64,000 nucleotides of DNA from the NCBI GenBank assembly GCA_947311845.1, contig CAMZMU010000123.1:13235347-13299346 (forward strand), written 5' to 3'. Below the pieces are notes generated by a model, which searched no databases, had not been told where the DNA came from, and saw only the letters and a program-made list of their open reading frames with translations. The translations under genes and the position numbers were made by a program. Below are positions 57,546 to 64,000 of the stretch, one piece after another; positions within the stretch are counted from its first letter, which is position 1; every line of letters starts with the position of its first letter. This stretch comes from Poa pratensis (taxonomy: Eukaryota > Streptophyta > Magnoliopsida > Poales > Poaceae).

Positions 57546-58351
57546 GCGTCACCCATCGCCCGTTATCTTCTCGCGCTTCTACTCCGACAAGGGTGTCGAC
57601 CTGCACCGGCCAGCTCCTCGACGCCGGTCAACACGGACGCTCGGTCGGCTGCTGCGCCTGCCTCGGTAGGCTATCACGGTTGACTCGCCAGCGTTGAGTC
57701 TGCACTGACCGGATCCTCCATGCCGGCTATTGCGGCCGACCCGCTGGCGCCGACTATGCACCGACCGGCTCCTCTTCAACAACCGCGCGGAAAGCCAGAC
57801 GCGACTTCCGAGGGACGGCTCGATGCATCGTACCTGGATCCTTTTGTCTGAACGGTATCCATGGCCGGTTCGTCCTCGTCGTCATCGCCCAGGACTTCAA
57901 GGACAATGTCGCCCTCGACTTCGATCTGCACGTCACCATCTGATCCCCGCCATGGCACGTACAGCGCCCCGTCGGTCTGATCAACAGATCGTGGCCTCTG
58001 TCTATGCCAAGCATGTCCCGAGCACGCGCCTACCACCGATCGAACTACGGGCTACCCTCGCGTCGCCCCTTCGTGATGTCGCGCCACCGCCGTTAGTCCA
58101 TGTTGTCGGCTGCTAATGTGCCCTCCTAGGCGTGTACACCGACGGTGGCACCCAGCCGTTGCACCGACTTGTGCCCTATAGCTATGCCCCTCGGACTGTA
58201 GCGTTGTTGTACGCGGTCCTCGTCACCGTCCCTGGACACCCACGTCCTTGGCTCCCAACGCGCTACCTCCTACGGCGCGGGTCGCCAACGTCCACGCGTG
58301 GTCTTCGTCCGTTGTCGGATTCTTCTTCACCTACTTTCAGTACTGTCACCG
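57546..58351. other. GC-rich unassigned DNA
   Basis: CpG-rich sequence with broken frames on both strands (for example 57730-58116 plus) and no domain recognised. It could be an old retroelement or captured gene fragment. Confidence 0.3.
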
Positions 58352-59865
58352 TGTTGGATGTATGCACAAGAAACAATAAAAGACATTTGCTCATGATTAA
58401 TGTATTATGTATTTTATGCTATAACTGCTATGGTCTATAAATGTGAGATTCATATTGAGAACACATACGCACGTGTAGAGACATCATCAAACCCTTGTAC
58501 CCTTTGTCATGTCCTTTAGACAAACTCATTAATATTAGATGACCATGTTTTCCGGTCATGGACATATGTTTGTCATTATTAATGAGAGGACATTGTTGTC
58601 TCAGCATTGTGGCTAGGAGAGACCCATGTAGTTGTGATACTATGAGATCTTATTTGGTTTTCCCACGTATAGTATCATCACAGATTGGTTAACATATTCG
58701 ATTCCTTTGACCAATAGAATATGTGGTTGTGTACTCTGGAAAGCTTACTTTGGTATAGTCAAGTATCACGTACGTAACTGGGTGGTAAAACGGCTATAAC
58801 TAGGTAATCTTGAAGGAATGCATTTAATCATAGTATTTTAAGATTGGGAATTACTCCACTAGTTGATAGAGAGATACGTTCAGGATCCACTCGGTGTGAT
58901 AGTATCGATGAACAAGTCTGCGTAGACAAAGGCATGATGTATATCTTGGGATACTGAATTGTAGGAACGAGTAACTGCATCATACCAGTAACGAGGCTAA
59001 TATGACATAGTGAATAAAAGGTTTTATTCATGGTGATGTCATTCGTCTCGCCTCGGGTAATGATGGGTATCGCGAATAAGGGGAACATACTCGATAACCA
59101 ACATATTCAATAGAGTGTGTTCGTATAACGGTAGTGATCGATGCGGGCGTCCGTGGTCCTAACATTGACTGGTGATTAGATTGGCACTTCTAATCACAAC
59201 TACTCGTTATCGAACCTGTAGGGGTCACACACTTAGGTCGTCAATAGTCTGTTGTGTACATAGGATGGTTCGGAGTAGAGAGCGAGTATCATTCGAAAGG
59301 TTCCGACATGTTAGCATTATATTTTGGGTTTTGATCGGACAAGTCTGGTGTTACAAATTATCTTCTGAACACAAGAGGGAGCTGTTGGATTTATTCCGAG
59401 GGTTCATATATGGAGGAAATATTTATCCAGATATTTTGTGTGAGGACATGGTATGTCCCGGATCATGTAAATATGTTTATATGATAAGAGAATTAATTCT
59501 AGAAATTAATTTGACAGAATTAATAGAAGGCAAATATTGGAAAAGGGAAAAAACTCTGAAGCCCACCAAAAGGGGTTGCCAAGTGGTCCCATGGGGCCCA
59601 CAAGGCACCCGCACCCTTTTGGGGTGTGGCGGGCCGGCGACATCCTGGGGGAGAAGTCCCCTCCCCAGCCAAAAAACCCTAATGCGCCGAAAGGCCCAAG
59701 AGGGGAGGCGCGACGTCTAGGGCTGACCTTGCTTGGACGGCCCAACCCTCCTGGAGGCGGCGGCGCAAGGGGAGGGAGCCCCTTCCCCAAGAAAATCTCC
59801 CTCCCTCCCTGTCGCAACAGTGGAACATGGGATTCCCCTAGTACTGCCAAAGTGGGTCCACCCCA
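58352..59865 (+). mobile_element. 5' part of a Copia LTR (BARE/Angela-like), interrupted on the right
   Basis: It starts TGTTGGATGTATGCACAAG, a Copia LTR-type start. Further in it has CGAACCTGTAGGGGTCACAC followed by ACTTAGG, parallel to the GAACCCGTAGGGTCTACACAC landmark of Angela/BARE LTRs. The end is a GC-rich U3-like block. The expected TATA box and R/U5 do not follow; Gypsy LTR sequence takes over at about 59870. The right boundary is approximate. It is not the partner of the LTR at 3600-7386, which is diverged and inverted. Confidence 0.55.
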
Positions 59866-60308
59866 TGTGGGCCCAAGATGAAGATGGACAAGACCAAGAC
59901 TCAAGTCAAGCTGGCGGGTTCACCGTCAAGACACGCATGGCCTACGACGACTAAGGGCTCCGGTCCTGGGGACCTTCCGGGTCCCCAATCAAGCAATAAG
60001 GCCAGGAAGGACCCGAGAGCCCGAGTTCCCGGCAGGAGGCCAGGCTCCCTCTCGGGTACTTCCTACGTCCCGTGGTGGTGTCACTCACCGCGGAAGACTT
60101 GGGAAGCAAGGCGAAGGCGGGGCGGGCGAGAAGCACGTCCCGTGGTGGTGTCAGCTCCTGTCCACCCCCAAGGCGGACGCTCCCACCTAACCCAGAGGAG
60201 ACGCTAGGCTGAGGAGAGGCCACGTCTCCCCCTAAGCTAGATGAGGAGGGTCCTTCACCCCGAAGGTCCCTCATGCTTCTCACGTGACTTTGTGGCAACC
60301 CCTTAGCC

Positions 60309-60316
60309 TATAAAAG
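60309..60316 (+). promoter_or_regulatory. TATA box of the Gypsy 5' LTR
   Basis: TATAAAAG within CCTTAGCCTATAAAAGGAGG, about 430 bp before the LTR end, so U5 plus R would be roughly 400 bp. Confidence 0.6.
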
Positions 60317-60775
60317 GAGGACCAAGGCACGGGAGGAGGGAGGACAAGATAGAAGGAGGTCAAACCAAGGACGAACACAAGCTAGAACCAGAGCAAGACT
60401 AGACTAGGGCTGCGGAGGTAGAGAGGAAGGTGATCTCCTCCGGGTCAGGATCTGTCCTTCTTCTACCTCGAGCCAAAACCCTTCCGGATACCCTGTCCGG
60501 GAGGTTCCATTGTAAGCCACACTATGAAGAACTCATCAATCCAGACATGCAGGAGTAGAGCTTTTAGCCTCCGGGCGGCCTGAACCTGGGTAGCTCCTTG
60601 TGTCCCTTTGGTTGCATGCTTTGATCGTGGAGAGGAGAGCTTGATCTAGACTCCGCCCAAGAAGACGATTCTCAGCCTCCTTCGCGCCCCGTGCCGAACC
60701 TAAAAGGGGGTATCCTATACTCCCGGTGTCCGTGCAACGAGACACGACATCTGGCGCGCCAGGTAGGGGGCGCAA

Positions 60776-62672
60776 GTGCTGGATTCATCTTCATCAAGTT
60801 CATCGGCAAGTTCTTCGTCAAGCATGCCTCCAAGGAAGAAGGGAGATCCTGCGGCGTCCAAGCCGGTCTCTCCCTCACGCACCCAAGCTTCAGCTGAACG
60901 TCGTGCTGCTGGCGCACGGCGGAGCGCCTCTCCGTCCCCGCCTCCCATGGAGAGGGTGGCGCCGGACGAAGTGGACGGTCACGACAAAGACAACGGCCCT
61001 GGCGGAGCGGCGGCTCCAAAGGGCACCACCATGCCTCCTCCTCGTTCAGGGGAGAAGAGCGTCTGCAACGGCACCGACAAGGAGCCCACCGCTGGAGGAG
61101 GGAACCACGGCGTTCGCCCCAGCGGGGATCCACGAGCATCCAAGACCAAGACCTCCGCGCACTCGCCTTCGGACGTGCAAGCTCGCCATGATGCTCTAGT
61201 CGCTGCCAAGGCACTGATGCAGTTCCCTCCAAGCAGCGGCGACCCCAAGGTCTATCAAGAATGGAGGACTCGCGTCGAGAGGCTCCTCGACTTCGCCGAT
61301 GGTGGTCCATGGGTCGAACCCACTCAAGCCCCCACCGTCGACAACCCGGAGCAGCACAAGACAAAACGTGATCCGCGAGGCCAGCCTCGTGGTGAACGTC
61401 AAGCCAAGATGGCGCCTCCTCGCACCGCGCCACCATGGCTGATCGGCTAAACCGCGATCACGGCGAGGCCATCTCCATCGGGTCGTCTACCTCGCGCAAC
61501 CCAGATCTTCGTGACGAGCTCAACAGCCGTCAGAACGAGGATATGCGCACCCGCATCGAGCGTCGCCGAGAACGTCATGTGCCCTTGCTCCCGAGTTCCG
61601 CCACTTCAACTGGCCCAAGAAATTCAAGATCGACGTTCTCCGCTACGACGGCACCACGAACCCCCGGGACTTTCTGCAGATCTACTCTCTTGCTGCGATG
61701 GTTGCCGGGGCCGACGAGGTCATGATGGCCAACTGGTTCCCGTTGGCCCTGAAGGGAGATGCCCAGACTTGGCTTCTCAACCTTCCCAAGTGCTCCATCC
61801 GTTCCTGGCGGGCACTGAAGGAGCAGTTTCTGGGGGCTTTCCAAGGCGGGTACGAGCGCCCGGGGGCTCCCAGTGATCTCCACGACTTCAAGCAGTTGCC
61901 GGGTGAAACTCTCCGCAAGTTCATCCAGCGCTTCACCCAGAAGATGAACACCATCCCGTGCATCAAGGAGGAGTTGGTGATCCAGTCCTTCCACGCCAAC
62001 GTCCGCAACCCCAAGATGCGCGAGAAGCTGAGCATCCATCGCGTCGAGTCTGCTCGTAAGCTCTGGGAGCTTGCAGACCGGTGCGCTCGAGCTGAAGAAG
62101 GAGCCAAGTTCCCCGGGGAGGATGAACCCGAGGACAAGGTCGCTCCAGCTAAGAACAAGAAGCGGGACCCTGGACCCGACAAGCGGATCTTCGTCACCGA
62201 GCCTCTTCCGAAGAAGACCAAGCCCGCGCCGACTTCCGAGGAAGAAGGTGAAGGTGATCCCTGGTGCCACATCCATCCAGAAGGCAACCACTTGCTCAAG
62301 GACTGCCGCATGCTCAAGAACCTCGCCGTCCGGGAGCAACGCCGAGCTGATGGGGTCAGTCAAGACGGTTGCTACAACTGCGGCACTGCCGGGCACATCG
62401 CTCGTGACTGTCCCACGGGTCGCCAAGGCGGAGGCGGCCGTGGATGGTACCGAGGCGGTGGCCGCGGGGGCCGCGGAGGAGGACGCGGCGGTCAAGGTGG
62501 TCGCGGGTACAACACTCCGGAGGCCGCCCACGTCGGCAACGGGGAAGCTCCGGCTCCCCAAGGAGGCAACGGCGGCAAGTATCAAGAAGTCACGGAGTTG
62601 TCGGGTGCATCCACGGAGGGTCTTCTCTGCCTCCCTCCAACGGCGCCTGCAAGAGACTTGTCCGGGAGCTGA
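60776..62672 (+). pseudogene. Gypsy gag, frameshifted
   Basis: The gag coding region is split between frames. 60776-61450 encodes an N-terminal Ser/Lys/Pro-rich part, MLDSSSSSSSASSSSSMPPR, and ends GPWVEPTQAP and beyond. 61698-62672 encodes the capsid-like retrotrans_gag region (DAQTWLLNLPKCSIRSW, LHDFKQLPGETLRKFIQRF). It then has a zinc knuckle, CYNCGTAGHIARDC, at residues 225-238 of that frame, and a Gly/Arg-rich tail like an RNA-binding RGG segment. In active elements gag forms the particle that packages element RNA. The break between 61450 and 61698 disables this copy unless another frame supplies the link. Confidence 0.8.
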
Positions 62673-62689
62673 ACGCGGTTGCTTCTGCT

Positions 62690-64000
62690 CCGTCCAAGCC
62701 CCTGGACTGGTCTAGCCAAGTCATCACCTTCGACCCAGAAGACCACCCTGCAAACACTGCCGGGGTCGGGACCCTGCCGCTGATCGTGTCGCCCGTCATC
62801 CACAACTACAAGGTCACCAAGATGCTGGTCGACGGAGGCTCCAGCCTCAACTGCTGACGGCGAAGGTCCTGGCTATCCTTCAAATCCCCCTGTCTCGCCT
62901 ACAAGACACTGGGGTGTTCCAAGGCGTGAACGGAAGTGTTACTCGACCCCTCGGGAAGATCACCCTTCCGGTCACCTTCGGCGACTCCAAGAACTTCCGC
63001 ACCGAGGAAATCGTCTTCGACATCGCCGACACTCCGCTACCGTACAACGGCATACTTGGCAGACCTGCTCTGGCCAAGTTCATGGCCGTCTCCCACTTCG
63101 CCTACAACATGCTGAAGATTCCGGCGCCGTGGGGCGTGATCAAGGTCAGGCCGACATCGACGATGCTATCTACTGCGTTCACCAGCTGAACCAGACGGTG
63201 GCAACCACGGCGGACATCCCTCAAGGTGTACAGGAGGATGATGATGGGGCTCTCCCCGGGGGCGAAGGGCACCCCGGGGGCTCCACATCTACTCCACCCA
63301 AGAAGGCGCCATTCCATGGCGATCCGCAGCTGACCAAGAAGGTGGCGCTAACCAGTGACGGAGTTCGCTCCATCACCATCGGCGCCCGCCTCACCGACAA
63401 ATAGGAAAGCGCGCTCGTCGCCTTCCTTCGGGAAAACTCTGACGTCTTCGCGTGGGAGGCGTCAGGTTTACCCGGCGTACCAAGGGAGGTGATCGAGCAC
63501 AAATTGGCGGTCAATCCGGGGGCTCGCCCCGTGAAGCAGGTTCTCCGGAACCAAAGCAAGGAAAAGCTGGAATTCATCATCGCCGAGGTGGACAAGTTGA
63601 TAGAAGCTGGTGTCATCCGGTCGGTTCCCCACCCAAGCTGGGTGGCCAACCCCGTGGTGGTACCGAAACCCATGACCTTCAAGTGGAGACTCTGCATCGA
63701 CTTCACAGACCTGAATAAGGCCTGTCCCAAGGACCCTTTCCCCCTGCCGCGGATCGACATGATCGTGGATTCCACGGCCGGGTGCGAGCTGCTGTGTTTC
63801 TGGATGCCTTTTCCGGGTACCACCAGATCATGATGTCACTCGAGGACCAAGAGAAGACGGCCTTCATCACTCCCAAGGGCTGCTACTGCTACACCCGGAT
63901 GCCTTTTGGCCTCCGAAACGCCGGCGCTACCTTCCAGCGCGCAATGCAAGCATGCCTTGGGTCGCAGCTGGGCCGCAACGTCGAAGCGTACATCGACGAC
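62690..64000 (+). pseudogene. Gypsy pol: protease and reverse transcriptase, broken, runs off the window
   Basis: The retropepsin-like protease is marked by VDGGSS (62828-62845) and, in a shifted frame, YNGILGRPALAKFMAVSH (about 63043-63096). RT follows with LIEAGVIRSVPHPSWVANPV, KWRLCIDFTDLNKACPKDPF and MPFGLRNAGATFQRAM, and the catalytic YIDD occupies the last 12 bases (63989-64000). The lesions seen are a frameshift with TGA at 62855-62857, an in-frame TAG at 63402-63404, and a single-base loss near 63797 in the RT. RNase H and integrase lie outside the window. The RT text fits the Tat lineage of plant Ty3/Gypsy elements. Confidence 0.85.

Larger units (their letters stand above)
59866..64000 (+). 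mobile_element. Ty3/Gypsy retrotransposon, Tat-like lineage, 5' portion
   Basis: A 5' LTR end with TATAAAAG (60309-60316) finishes at about 60749 (ACACGACA). It is followed by TCTGGCGCGCCAGGTAGGGG, the primer-binding/leader sequence typical of Tat/RIRE2-type elements. Degenerate gag, protease and RT follow in order. The LTR start is uncertain (a TG near 59868 is the best candidate), and the element continues beyond the window. It appears to have inserted into the Copia LTR to its left. Confidence 0.8.

Noticed and set aside
3600..59865. The two Copia LTR pieces (3.6-7.4 kb minus, 58.35 kb plus) as ends of one element
   Set aside because: They are in opposite orientation and diverged at the terminus, and each has its own context; the left one has its own matching 5-bp duplications.

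Overview
This is nuclear DNA from a grass, most likely a Triticeae cereal (wheat, Aegilops, barley or rye). The reasons are a monocot-type GC-rich FAD2 gene, BARE/WIS/Angela-like Copia LTRs, a Stowaway MITE with the CTCCCTCCGTTC terminus, Tat-type Gypsy DNA, several Helitrons and an overall excess of nested transposons. I see one clear host gene: FAD2, the microsomal omega-6 (delta-12) oleate desaturase. Its CDS is at 52835-53998 on the minus strand, with a leader exon near 56838-57000 separated by a 2.8 kb 5'UTR intron.

Layout. 1-2521: broken L1-type LINE running in from the left edge. 3600-7386: solo Copia LTR (minus) with a 5-bp target duplication, split next to its TATA box by a 1.8 kb CACTA element (4119-5915) that carries a promoter-bearing gene exon. 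7.4-13.6 kb: LINE relic, two hAT-type MITEs, a Tourist-like MITE, a Stowaway MITE and a GC-rich patch with a 25-G run. 13740-21011: three Helitrons (minus) nested one inside the 5' tip of the next. One holds remnants of a Helitron-type ORF with a triplicated exon; another holds an F-box piece next to a mitochondrial-carrier piece.

22818-26772: Mutator-like element (10-bp TSD) filled by a 2.6 kb higher-order minisatellite of palindromic monomers. 26.8-44.8 kb: a large tandem array of roughly 0.93-0.95 kb units in two subfamilies. On the minus strand it carries decayed copies of the 3' end of a gene whose product ends in an EAR-like LDLTLGL. A PIF/Harbinger element with an intact 424-aa transposase sits inside one unit (39381-41540).

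45896-47656: a fourth Helitron (plus). 47.9-49.3 kb: a duplicated dispersed repeat. 50790-51986: a 1.2 kb hAT-like element with a perfect 8-bp TSD just downstream of FAD2. 52.5-57.1 kb: FAD2. 58352 to the end: the start of a plus-strand Copia LTR, then a frameshifted Tat-type Gypsy element (LTR end, primer-binding region, gag, protease, RT) that leaves the window at its YIDD motif.

No operon-like or pathway logic links the genes; the window is FAD2 in a mobile-DNA landscape. The least conventional structures are the tandem array with its gene-end module, the Mutator-borne palindromic minisatellite and the triple Helitron nest. All identities come from reading motifs by eye; no database search was possible.
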